Below the pieces are notes generated by a model. The model had not been told where the DNA came from and did not search any database. It was given only the letters and a program-made list of their open reading frames with translations. From positions 1 through 20,645 of the forward strand of contig JAICUS010000030.1 in the NCBI GenBank assembly GCA_025935735.1: a stretch of 20,645 bases of DNA. Direction: 5' to 3'. Positions 1-8,627 of this stretch are shown in pieces (the stretch's first letter is position 1; the number at the start of each line of letters is the position of its first letter). This DNA comes from Solirubrobacteraceae bacterium. GTDB lineage: Bacteria; Actinomycetota; Thermoleophilia; Solirubrobacterales; Solirubrobacteraceae. The position numbers and the translations under genes were made by a program.

Positions 1-2168
<2,168 letters not shown>

Positions 2169-2204
2169 AGACACGTCCTGATGCCGCGTCGTCTCGACCC
2201 TGAG

Positions 2205-2561
2205 CCGATCGCCGCCGGTACTGGGGTGCGCGGTCGGTGGCGCACGCGGTCGAGCACCTGGACGCCTACCTGTCGGCGTGCCAGCTCGGCATCGTCCTGG
2301 CGTCCGACGATCCGCGCGGCGTCGTGTCGGTCCTGCGCCTCTCCCGAGCGGGGTATCGGAAGATGGTCCAGAACCTCGCCTGGGCGCTCGGATACAACGT
2401 GATCGCGCTGCCGATCGCCGCCGGCGTGGCGGCACCGATCGGGCTGACGATCCCACCGGGCCTCGCCGCCACTCCTGATGAGCGTCTCCACCGTGGTCGT
2501 CGTGCTCAACGCCCAGCTGCTGCGGCGCCTCGACCTGAGACCGTCCCCGGCGCCGGCGTGA
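2205..2561 (+). pseudogene. Relic of the C-terminus of a copper/heavy-metal P-type ATPase
   Basis: From about 2285 the frame beginning at GTG 2237 reads VLASDDPRGVVSVLRLSRAG followed by YRKMVQNLAWALGYNVIALP and IAAGV. This matches the segment of P1B-type metal ATPases that follows the GDGxND hinge and leads into the last two membrane helices. Around 2466-2475 the frame breaks. The expected ending, LMSVSTVVVVLNAQLLRRLDL, continues in another frame from ATG 2478 to the TGA at 2559-2561, consistent with a one-base deletion. Upstream, only a possible GTG-V scrap in yet another frame (about 2205-2225) recalls the AIGAGTDV motif. The phosphorylation DKTG site, the ATP-binding domain and the metal-binding CPx helix are all absent. 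Most of the gene is therefore lost and the remainder is frameshifted. Its 5' limit is approximate. Confidence 0.78.
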
Positions 2562-2599
2562 CGTTCGCCGAACGCGAGATCGGCGCGTAGATCCGGTCG

Positions 2600-2653
2600 A
2601 TGCCGAGGCGACTGCTGATCGCCCATGACGGCTCCGCGCTCAGGCGCGCGTGA
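2600..2653 (+). pseudogene. Possible N-terminal scrap of a universal stress protein
   Basis: ATG 2600 opens a 17-codon frame, MPRRLLIAHDGSALRRA, ending in TGA. The pattern hydrophobic-LIA-x-DGS is the first beta strand and nucleotide-binding aspartate of UspA-fold proteins, and two complete USP genes lie in this window. Nothing USP-like follows. The stop overlaps the end of the convergent gene at 2640. The match is short, so chance similarity remains possible. Confidence 0.35.
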
Positions 2654-3047
2654 GCTCGCCGGCGACCGGGGCGATCGAGCGCCGGGCGTGCGCGCAGGCG
2701 CCGGCCGCCTGCTCGAGGGTGCCCGCCAGTTGCGCGAGGTCGGCCGCGACGCGAGCGCGCCGCGGGCGGGCTTCGTCGCCCGGCAGGACAGGGTCGGCGA
2801 GTCGCTCGAGCGCGTGGGCGCGGAGACGCGCGACAGCCAGCGAGAGCGCGTCCAGTGACGTCTCGAGGCATGCGAGCGTGGGCGGCGTCGCCGGAACCGA
2901 GCCGGACGGGTGCGTCGCCGCTTCGAGCGCCTGCGCCGACGCGAGGAGTGCCGCGGCATGGCCATACGCCGCGTGCGCCGCATCCGGGCCGTCGTCGCCC
3001 GTGCGCTCGGCGTGGGCGCGGGTGATTGCAGACGTGGTGAGCGGCAT
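2640..3047 (-). CDS. Hypothetical helical protein, 135 aa
   Basis: I do not recognise this gene. Reading from ATG 3047 gives 135 residues rich in Ala, Leu, Arg and acidic residues with regular heptad-like spacing (for example LDALSLAVARLRAHALERLA near residues 70-90, and LAQLAGTLEQAAGACAHARR further on). This suggests a helical bundle or coiled coil with no membrane segment or signal peptide. Codon use is strongly G/C at third positions in this frame, unlike the overlapping frames, which supports real coding. The upstream part of the same open frame (to 3605) is antisense to the stress protein gene and looks non-coding, so the methionine at 3047 was chosen. There is no clear ribosome binding site. 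It is divergent from the universal stress protein gene. Confidence 0.55.
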   Translation of the reverse strand: MPLTTSAITRAHAERTGDDGPDAAHAAYGHAAALLASAQALEAATHPSGSVPATPPTLACLETSLDALSLAVARLRAHALERLADPVLPGDEARPRRARVAADLAQLAGTLEQAAGACAHARRSIAPVAGELTRA

Positions 3048-3125
3048 GGCAACCAGCTTGGAGGTCAGCGGGCGCTGCGGCCATGAGGCCGCGCCTCCAT
3101 GACACGGCGGGGAGCGCCCCACCGT

Positions 3126-3145
3126 GGAGCCGGTACTCCGGCTCC
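3126..3145. repeat. Perfect 8-bp hairpin in the divergent gap
   Basis: GGAGCCGG (3126-3133) and CCGGCTCC (3138-3145) can form an 8-bp stem with a TACT tetraloop. It lies between two divergent genes, so it is not an ordinary terminator for either, and no T-tract follows. It could be part of a leader of the stress protein gene or a remnant of something lost. The rest of the 203-bp gap (3048-3250) shows no recognisable promoter. Confidence 0.3.
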
Positions 3146-3250
3146 GGCGCCCGCGTGCCGTTCGGATAGGCCGCCGATGGGGCGCGAATGGGGTCGGTGT
3201 GCATGCCCCAGCCGATTTCGACGCGGCCCGCGAGCCCGCACTCTGATGGC

Positions 3251-4093
3251 ATGACCCATACCTCAACATCGATCGTCGCCGGTGTCGACGGCTCGAGCGG
3301 CTCGCGCTCGGCGGCGCTCGTCGCCGGCGTGCTGGCGACGCAGCTCGAGGACCGGCTGGTCCTGGCCCACGCCGCCGACGACCCGCCGCCGTTTCCGTAC
3401 GGCGACCCCCGCGCCCGCGAGCTCGAGCGCCGTCGCGCCGTCCGCGCGGGTGCGTCCCTGGTCGAACGGACCGGCCGTGACCTGCAGGCCGAGTCCCGTG
3501 TCGTGCTGGGAGACCCGGCCGAGTCGCTCGCCGACATCGCCGAGGAGGAGGCCGCCGAGCTCTTGGTGGTCGGCGCGCGCGGACGCACGGGGCTGGCGGC
3601 GGCACTGCTGGGCAGCGTCTCCCAGCGGCTGGCGGCCACGGCCGGCTGCCCCTTGCTCATCGTCCCGCCCGGTGCCGGCCACCGCTTCCTGCTCGAGGCC
3701 GGCACGGACGGCCGGATCGTCTGCGGCGTCGACGGCTCCGAGGAATCCCGGCGCGCGCTCGCGGTCGCGGAGCGGCTGGCGACGCGGCTCGACGCCGAGG
3801 TCGACCCGGTCTTCGTCGATGCGGCTCGTGGCGGGCACGAAGCGCCGCCGATTCCACTGCGCGTCGAAGTCGGCGACCCTGTGCACGAGCTGCGCGAGCA
3901 GGGCGCCTGGATCGGAGTGCGGATGCTCGCCGTCGGGTCCCGCGGCCATGGGCCCGTCCGGCGTGCGCTGCTCGGCTCGGTCTCGGCCGCGCTGGCCGCC
4001 GCCGCACCATGCCCGGTGCTGGTCGTGCCGCCGACCGCCACGCTCGGCGACGCGCTCGATCCCGCCAGGCGCAACGGCGCGATCCCCGTGTGA
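3251..4093 (+). CDS. Tandem-domain universal stress protein
   Basis: A 280-residue cytosolic protein made of two UspA domains. Each begins with a beta strand and nucleotide-site aspartate (IVAGVDGS near residue 9 and IVCGVDGS near residue 157). Each ends with the ATP-binding motif G-2x-G-9x-G-S: GARGRTGLAAALLGS in the first domain, GSRGHGPVRRALLGS in the second, both followed by a CPxLxVPP strand. Both domains therefore look competent to bind ATP. Such proteins accumulate under starvation, hypoxia or oxidative stress in actinobacteria; the precise role is unknown. The ATG at 3251 was preferred over an upstream one at 3188 because the USP fold begins a few residues later. No strong ribosome binding site is seen. 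The bipartite promoter found before the other stress protein gene is absent here. Confidence 0.93.
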   Translation: MTHTSTSIVAGVDGSSGSRSAALVAGVLATQLEDRLVLAHAADDPPPFPYGDPRARELERRRAVRAGASLVERTGRDLQAESRVVLGDPAESLADIAEEEAAELLVVGARGRTGLAAALLGSVSQRLAATAGCPLLIVPPGAGHRFLLEAGTDGRIVCGVDGSEESRRALAVAERLATRLDAEVDPVFVDAARGGHEAPPIPLRVEVGDPVHELREQGAWIGVRMLAVGSRGHGPVRRALLGSVSAALAAAAPCPVLVVPPTATLGDALDPARRNGAIPV

Positions 4094-4240
4094 GCGCTCA
4101 GCACGCCGAGCCTTCCAGGATGTTCGCGCGGTGGCGCTCGACGGTCTTCTTGGAGATGAACGACGGCCACCGCTCTGCCACCGTGACAGCGACGTCCCGG
4201 GGGCGTGTTGCAGCAGCTGGTGAGTTCGGTGAGGATCTCC
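4094..4240 (-). pseudogene. Decayed LuxR-type DNA-binding (HTH) domain
   Basis: On the minus strand the segment FISKKTVERHRANILE (about 4117-4164) is the recognition-helix end of a LuxR/FixJ-type regulator. The expected continuation KLGxxS appears only in another frame as RLGVLSA, while the first frame stops (TGA, about 4099-4101) three codons after ILEG. Upstream on the same strand, EILTELTS in yet another frame resembles the start of the domain (EVL..L..G). At least two frameshifts are thus needed to read one HTH, and no receiver domain is present. It sits directly after the stress protein gene, antisense to it. Such regulators often pair with kinases like the one at 8628, but no link can be shown. 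Confidence 0.68.
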
Positions 4241-4265
4241 AAGGAGAACGAGCCAAAGGACCGCG

Positions 4266-4676
4266 ATGACCAGCAACGGAACCGATGCGTATACCGTCGC
4301 GAGCCGCGAGGACGCGCTCGACTTCATGGCCGACTACCCCGGCTACGGCGAACAGCGCTGGTACACGCGCGCGCTCGGCGCCGAAGCAGTCTCCTTCAGC
4401 TGGCGCAGGATGCCGCCCAGGAGCGGCGGGCGCGGCAGTTACGGGCATCGCCATCCGGGCCAGGAGGAGGTCTACTTCGTCATCTCCGGAGTGGTCACGT
4501 TCAAAGTCGACGATGACGTCTTCGAAGTTGAGCCGCAGACGGCGGTGCGGGTCGGCGGCGACGCGTTCCGCTCTGTCCACAACGACACCGACAATGAGGC
4601 GCAGTTGCTGATCTTCTCGCCCCGGCTCGACGAGCCCGCGACCGAGACGCAGGATGACTTCTGGCAATCCACGTAG
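4266..4676 (+). CDS. Cupin-domain protein
   Basis: A 136-residue single-domain cupin. The first cupin motif is clear: YGHRHPGQEEVYFVISG, with metal ligands His61, His63 and a glutamate at 67/68. The second motif supplies His105 in the segment SVHNDTD. All four usual metal-ligand positions are present, so an Fe, Mn or Zn site is expected. The beta-barrel family is too broad to assign a substrate; small stand-alone members act as dioxygenases, isomerases or sugar/metabolite binders. A good ribosome binding site, AAAGGA, precedes the ATG by five bases. The gene overlaps the next by 23 bp, implying co-transcription and coupled translation with the SnoaL-like protein. The final residues (ETQDDFW) look ordinary. 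Confidence 0.9.
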   Translation: MTSNGTDAYTVASREDALDFMADYPGYGEQRWYTRALGAEAVSFSWRRMPPRSGGRGSYGHRHPGQEEVYFVISGVVTFKVDDDVFEVEPQTAVRVGGDAFRSVHNDTDNEAQLLIFSPRLDEPATETQDDFWQST

Positions 4677-5055
4677 TTCCCGCACAGCGACGCTGATCGA
4701 TCGCTACGACGCGGCCTGGAACGCGCAGGACCTGGACGCCATCGCGTCGATGCACGATGACGCGATCGTCTTTCACAACCACACGGCCGACGAGCGCGCC
4801 GGCGGCGCGGCGGCTGTACGCGAGCACATCGCGGCGATCTTCGCGCGCTGGCCGACGTTGACCTTCGTCCGCCGGTCGCTGCGTTGCGGCGATGACTTCG
4901 CCGTCAGTGAGTGGACCGCGCGTGCCGTGCATCCCGACGACGGGCGCCGGCTCGAATGGGACGGCGTCGACGTCTTCGCGCTCACTGCGCACGGGCGCAT
5001 CGCGCGCAAGGACGTCTACTCGAGCTCGCGCACGCCGCGCGTGCTCAGCCCATAA
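4654..5055 (+). CDS. SnoaL-like / NTF2-fold protein
   Basis: A 133-residue protein with the cone-shaped NTF2/SnoaL pattern: an N-terminal helix LIDRYDAAWNAQDLDAIASM, then HDDAIVFHNH, a helix with an AAVREHIAAIF segment, and alternating strands ending FALTAHGRIARKDVYSS. Family members are small cyclases, isomerases or ligand-binding proteins; the substrate is not evident. The ATG lies inside the cupin gene (23-bp overlap), so the two are translationally linked and may act on the same small molecule. It ends convergently, overlapping the MBL-fold gene by 11 bp, with no terminator between them. Confidence 0.85.
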   Translation: MTSGNPRSSRTATLIDRYDAAWNAQDLDAIASMHDDAIVFHNHTADERAGGAAAVREHIAAIFARWPTLTFVRRSLRCGDDFAVSEWTARAVHPDDGRRLEWDGVDVFALTAHGRIARKDVYSSSRTPRVLSP

Positions 5056-6064
5056 CGGTGGCGTCGGTCGCCTCGAAGACGAAGCGCGTGCCGACGCCGG
5101 TCTGCAGGAACGCGTGCGGGAACCGTGCCGCGAGCGTGTGGGTGGCTTTCCAGCCCGTGCAGTGTGCCGGTACCAGGAAGTCGGGCGCGAGCTCGGCGAA
5201 CGCGTCGCACGTCGGCTCGATGAGCGGCTCGAAGTGCGGGCCGTTCAGATGGAAGCCGCCGATCACGGCGTGCAGGTGACTGCGGCCGGTGAGCTTGCGC
5301 ACGTAGCGCAACGTGTTCACCACGCCGGCGTGACCGCAGCCGGTGAGCACGACGAGCCCCTTGCCTCGCACCTCCACGACCAGCGCCTGATCATCGAGGA
5401 CCAACGGGTCCGGGCGCCACTCTCCGCCGTGGTGCGCCTGATGACTCGGTGCCATACCTTGCTCGAACTCGGTCGTGCGGTCCACCTCGCCGGTGACCAG
5501 CAGCGAGCGGTCGAGCACAAACGACGGCTCACGTTGCTCGATGACCGCAAAGCCGGCGCCTTCAAGCGCGCCACGGCTCGGCGCCGCGATCCGCACCGGC
5601 TCGCGGCCCGGCAGTGCGATCCGCCGGCGGCTCCACGCCTCTGGGTGAATCACGACGGGAAGGTTGGCCGGACCCAGCTCGCCGACCAGTCCCTCCATGC
5701 CCCCGACATGGTCGAAGTGACCATGGCTGAGGACCACCGCCTCGACATCACGGGGCGAGAGCTCGAGCCGCCGCATGTTCTCCACCAATCCATCCGGCGA
5801 TATCCCCGTGTCGAAGAGCAGCCGGTGCTCTCGCCCACCGCGCTTGACGCTCACCAGCGCCGAGAAGCCGTGCTCGGCGCGCAGCCCGTCAAACGCCTCA
5901 CCCAAGTCGAGAACCGGCGCCGAGACACGCGGTCCCGAGCCGATGGCCGGGCGCCGCGCCGGACCCTCGTCGACCAGCAGCAGGTCGGTGACGTTGTCCA
6001 CCAGCACCGTGACCGACAATGCGTCGACCGGCTCCAGCGGGATCGGCTCCAGCTCGGTCATCAC
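5045..6064 (-). CDS. MBL-fold metallo-hydrolase (COG1237-like)
   Basis: A 339-residue metallo-beta-lactamase-fold enzyme. The zinc motif is LSHGHFDHVGG with His114, His116, Asp118 and His119; a further ligand is expected in TGCGHAGVVN (His245), and another near the C-terminal PAHCTGW. The TGCGHAGVVNTLRY pattern is typical of the group annotated as 7,8-dihydropterin-6-yl-methyl-4-(beta-D-ribofuranosyl)aminobenzene 5'-phosphate synthase-like hydrolases. For bacterial members that name is by similarity only and the real substrate is usually unknown. The protein has no signal peptide and is probably cytosolic. Two adjacent ATG codons (6064 and 6061) could start it. It lies downstream of the MMPL gene on the same strand, but a strong hairpin separates them, so it is probably a separate unit. 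Confidence 0.88.
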   Translation of the reverse strand: MMTELEPIPLEPVDALSVTVLVDNVTDLLLVDEGPARRPAIGSGPRVSAPVLDLGEAFDGLRAEHGFSALVSVKRGGREHRLLFDTGISPDGLVENMRRLELSPRDVEAVVLSHGHFDHVGGMEGLVGELGPANLPVVIHPEAWSRRRIALPGREPVRIAAPSRGALEGAGFAVIEQREPSFVLDRSLLVTGEVDRTTEFEQGMAPSHQAHHGGEWRPDPLVLDDQALVVEVRGKGLVVLTGCGHAGVVNTLRYVRKLTGRSHLHAVIGGFHLNGPHFEPLIEPTCDAFAELAPDFLVPAHCTGWKATHTLAARFPHAFLQTGVGTRFVFEATDATVMG

Positions 6065-6138
6065 GAGACCGGATCAAGCGTAATTCATGGCGTCGTCCAG
6101 CGCCGGCCTGGACCGCGCCCGCTCCCCTAAGCACAGCG

Positions 6139-6167
6139 GCGGCGCCCGCCGCGAGGGCGGGCGCCGC
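6139..6167 (-). terminator. Hairpin between MMPL and MBL-fold genes
   Basis: GCGGCGCCCGCC (6139-6150) and GGCGGGCGCCGC (6156-6167) pair perfectly as a 12-bp stem with a 5-nt loop, 27 bp after the end of the minus-strand MMPL gene. A proper U-tract is missing on the minus strand, so it may be a GC-rich intrinsic terminator of the kind frequent in actinobacteria, or a stabilising 3' end. Stem strength and position support termination of the MMPL transcript. Confidence 0.65.
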
Positions 6168-6194
6168 TTGGTCTTCAGCTCGTGTGGCCGAGGA

Positions 6195-8423
6195 TCACGC
6201 CGGAGCGGCCGCGACCTGCGCCTTGTGCTCGAGCTTCGGCAGCCAGTGCAGCCCCTTGGGCAGATACCAGTTGCGCGTGCCCAGGAGTTTCATCGTGGCG
6301 GGCAGCAGGACCGCCCGGACGATCGTCGCGTCGATCAGGATCGCGGCGGCCAGCCCCACACCCAGCTGCTTCATGTCCTGGCTGGAGCCGGTGGCGAAGG
6401 CGCCGAACGTGACCACCATGACCGCCGCGGCGCTGGTGATGACGCCGGCGGTGCTCTTGATGCCGTGGGCGACGGCGTCGTCGGTGGACATCCCGCGGTC
6501 GACCAGCTCACGGATGCGGCTGATGACGAACACGTGGTAGTCCATGGACAGGCCGAACAGCACGACGAACAGGAACAGCGGCAGCCAGGGGGTGATGCCG
6601 CCGACCGACGTGAAGCCGAGCGCCTTCTCGCCGTGGCCGTCCTGGAAGAGCCAGGTCAGAAGGCCATACGCGGAGCCGACCGAGAGCAGGTTGAGGATGA
6701 TCGCCTTGATCGGCACCACGATCGAGCGGAAGGTGACCAGCAGCAGGATGAACGCGAGGCTGAGCACGAACAGGAACACGATCGGCAGGTGCGACTTCAT
6801 CGTGTCGAGGAAATCCTTCGAGAAGGCGGTCATGCCGGTCACGGCGACCTCGGTGTCGCCGAGCCTGCCGACCGTCGCCGGGACGACCTGGTCACGCAGG
6901 ACCTCGATCGAGTGGTTCGACACGGCGTCGGTGCCGTTGCCCTTGACGGCGAGGTTGACCGTCGCCACGGTCTTGTCGGGGTTGATGTCGACGCTCGAGG
7001 GCTCCGACAGCTCACCGGTGGCGATCGCCTGGTCGTGCAGCTGCCGGATCGCCGCGTGAACCTGCGGGGTGGTGACATTGTCGGCCTTGATGACGACGCT
7101 GGCCGGCACGCTGCCGCCCGGGAACGCCGCGTCGATGCGGTCGAGCGTCTGCAGGATCGGCGTGCCGCTGCGGGACATGCCGTCGGTTCCGGGGTCCTTG
7201 AAGTGCATGCCGAGCGCGGGGAGCGACAGAGCGACGAGCAGGCCGCCCGCCAGGACCACCGACACGACCGGGCGCTTGAGGACGCGGGTCAGGATGGCGT
7301 TCCACACGCGCGACTCGCCCTTGTTCTGGTGGCGGCGCTTGGCCACCCAGGGCACACGGCCCTTCTCCAGCCACCCCTTCTGGCCCAGGTACGACAGGGT
7401 CGCGGGGAGGAACGTCAGCGACCCGAGCATGGCCACGCCGACGACGAGCATCGTCCCGACGCCGAACGACGAGAAGATCGGGTTGCCGGAGAAGAACATG
7501 CCGGCCATCGCCGCCATGACCGTGAAGCCGGAGATCAGCACGGCGCGACCCGAGGTCGCGGCGGCGACGTCGAGGGCGTCGGCGGACGAGCGGCCGCTGT
7601 CGCGCTCCTCCATCATCCGGCGCATGTAGAACATCGCGTAGTCGACGCCGACGGCCAGGCCGATGAGCATCGTCACCTCGGCGACGGCCTCGTGGAGCGG
7701 CATGAGCCGGCTGACCGGCCCGAGCAGGCCCGTCGTGGCCACGAACGAGGAGATGCCGAGGAACAGGGGCACCCCGGCGGCGACGGCGGCGCCGAACGCG
7801 ATCAGCAGGATGATCAGCGTGCCGGTGATGGAGATCTGCTGGGACTTCGTCTCGTCCTTGGCCTCCTGGGGAGCGAGTGCCTTCTGCTGCGAAGCCTCGC
7901 CCTGCTCCGCGACGCGCAGCTCGCGATGAGCCTTCTGGACAGCAGCGACGGCGGCCAGTGGCGCGTCGGCGAGCGTCTCGAGCCTCTTGAGGTCTGCCTT
8001 CGTCTCGGTCTTGCCGGGCATCGAGAAGGTCACGAGCGCGGAGCGGCCGTCCTTGGAGACCGTGTTCGCGCGCTGGCCGGCGTGAAGCGGGCTCTCGATG
8101 TCGGTGACGCCCTTGATCCGGCCGAGGCGACCGACGACGTCCTTCACCGCGGCGGTGACCCGCGGATCGTCGGACCTGATCGAGCCCTTGCCCTGGATGA
8201 GGACGCGCTCCCCGACCTGCTGCGGGTAACCGGCGTCGTCGACGATCACGGCGCCGCGCTTGGAATCGCCGTTGCCGGAGGCCGACGCCTCGAGGGTCTT
8301 CTGGCCGACGTTGCCGCCGATGAGCGTGGCGAGTACGACGAAGGCGATCCAGCCGATCACGGCTGTCTTGCGGTGCGCAGCACTCCATCTGCCGGCGCGC
8401 GCCGCGAGGTTGTTGGGTTGCAC
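6195..8423 (-). CDS. MMPL/RND-family transporter
   Basis: A 742-residue inner-membrane transporter. The layout is a first helix (about 18-38, WIAFVVLATLIGGNVG), an extracytoplasmic loop, five to six membrane helices, a second large loop, and five to six more helices. MMPL signatures are the VGVDYAMFYMRRMMEERDSG segment in the first repeat and FGLSMDYHVFVISRIRELVD in the second, both with the Asp-Tyr pair that forms the proton-relay site. The family exports lipids, siderophores or drugs; the substrate cannot be told. The GTG at 8423 was chosen because a purine-rich GGAGAG site lies a few bases upstream and the extension further upstream is non-coding. That site lies inside a 9-bp inverted repeat. 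No TetR regulator is adjacent. Translation may be controlled by the leader structure described separately. Confidence 0.93.
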   Translation of the reverse strand: MQPNNLAARAGRWSAAHRKTAVIGWIAFVVLATLIGGNVGQKTLEASASGNGDSKRGAVIVDDAGYPQQVGERVLIQGKGSIRSDDPRVTAAVKDVVGRLGRIKGVTDIESPLHAGQRANTVSKDGRSALVTFSMPGKTETKADLKRLETLADAPLAAVAAVQKAHRELRVAEQGEASQQKALAPQEAKDETKSQQISITGTLIILLIAFGAAVAAGVPLFLGISSFVATTGLLGPVSRLMPLHEAVAEVTMLIGLAVGVDYAMFYMRRMMEERDSGRSSADALDVAAATSGRAVLISGFTVMAAMAGMFFSGNPIFSSFGVGTMLVVGVAMLGSLTFLPATLSYLGQKGWLEKGRVPWVAKRRHQNKGESRVWNAILTRVLKRPVVSVVLAGGLLVALSLPALGMHFKDPGTDGMSRSGTPILQTLDRIDAAFPGGSVPASVVIKADNVTTPQVHAAIRQLHDQAIATGELSEPSSVDINPDKTVATVNLAVKGNGTDAVSNHSIEVLRDQVVPATVGRLGDTEVAVTGMTAFSKDFLDTMKSHLPIVFLFVLSLAFILLLVTFRSIVVPIKAIILNLLSVGSAYGLLTWLFQDGHGEKALGFTSVGGITPWLPLFLFVVLFGLSMDYHVFVISRIRELVDRGMSTDDAVAHGIKSTAGVITSAAAVMVVTFGAFATGSSQDMKQLGVGLAAAILIDATIVRAVLLPATMKLLGTRNWYLPKGLHWLPKLEHKAQVAAAPA

Positions 8424-8464
8424 GTTTCTCTCTCCGGTTGGGCGGTTGAGCACTGGAGAGAAAC
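8424..8464 (-). promoter_or_regulatory. 9-bp inverted repeat covering the MMPL ribosome binding site
   Basis: GTTTCTCTC (8424-8432) and GAGAGAAAC (8456-8464) are perfect inverted complements with a 23-nt loop. In the MMPL mRNA the 3' arm contains the GAGAG ribosome binding site and ends directly at the GTG start codon. Folding would therefore hide the initiation region. As DNA, the same repeat could be a regulator operator. It is unusually AT-containing for this window, which makes a chance match less likely than for GC palindromes. Confidence 0.55.
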
Positions 8465-8470
8465 GGTCCC

Positions 8471-8533
8471 AGCCCCGGCGACCGGGCACAGGGCGGCCTC
8501 CAGGCCTCCTGGCGAGGCGCCCGCGCCGGGGCT
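8471..8533. other. Long interrupted stem-loop in the divergent MMPL / kinase gap
   Basis: Four nested complementary blocks fold this 63-nt stretch into one rod: 8471-8480 with 8524-8533 (10 bp), 8483-8487 with 8519-8523 (5 bp), 8496-8500 with 8514-8518 (5 bp) and 8501-8504 with 8508-8511 (4 bp, loop CCT). Bulges fall at 8481-8482, 8488-8495 and 8512-8513. It would be in the leader of either divergent gene depending on where transcription begins. High GC favours such folding, so function is not proven. The remainder of the gap to 8627 has no promoter I can recognise. Confidence 0.4.
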
Positions 8534-8627
8534 CGCGGGAGGTGGCGCCCGGCGCGCGGGGGGCTGGCCGCACCCCGGCGTCCGGTTGTTCCGCAGTCGC
8601 CGGCGCGAATAGACTCGCCACAGCGGC

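Noticed and set aside
3048..3250. Minus-strand frame reading GWGMHTDPIRAPSAAYPN in the gap before the tandem USP gene
   Set aside because: It looks slightly protein-like but has no known motif or ribosome site and only exists as part of a long shadow frame.
6087..8612. 841-codon open frame on the plus strand opposite the MMPL transporter
   Set aside because: Low-complexity Arg/Gly/Asp/His-rich translation with no domains; it is the antisense shadow expected where GC-rich codons avoid stops. The minus strand carries a clear MMPL protein.
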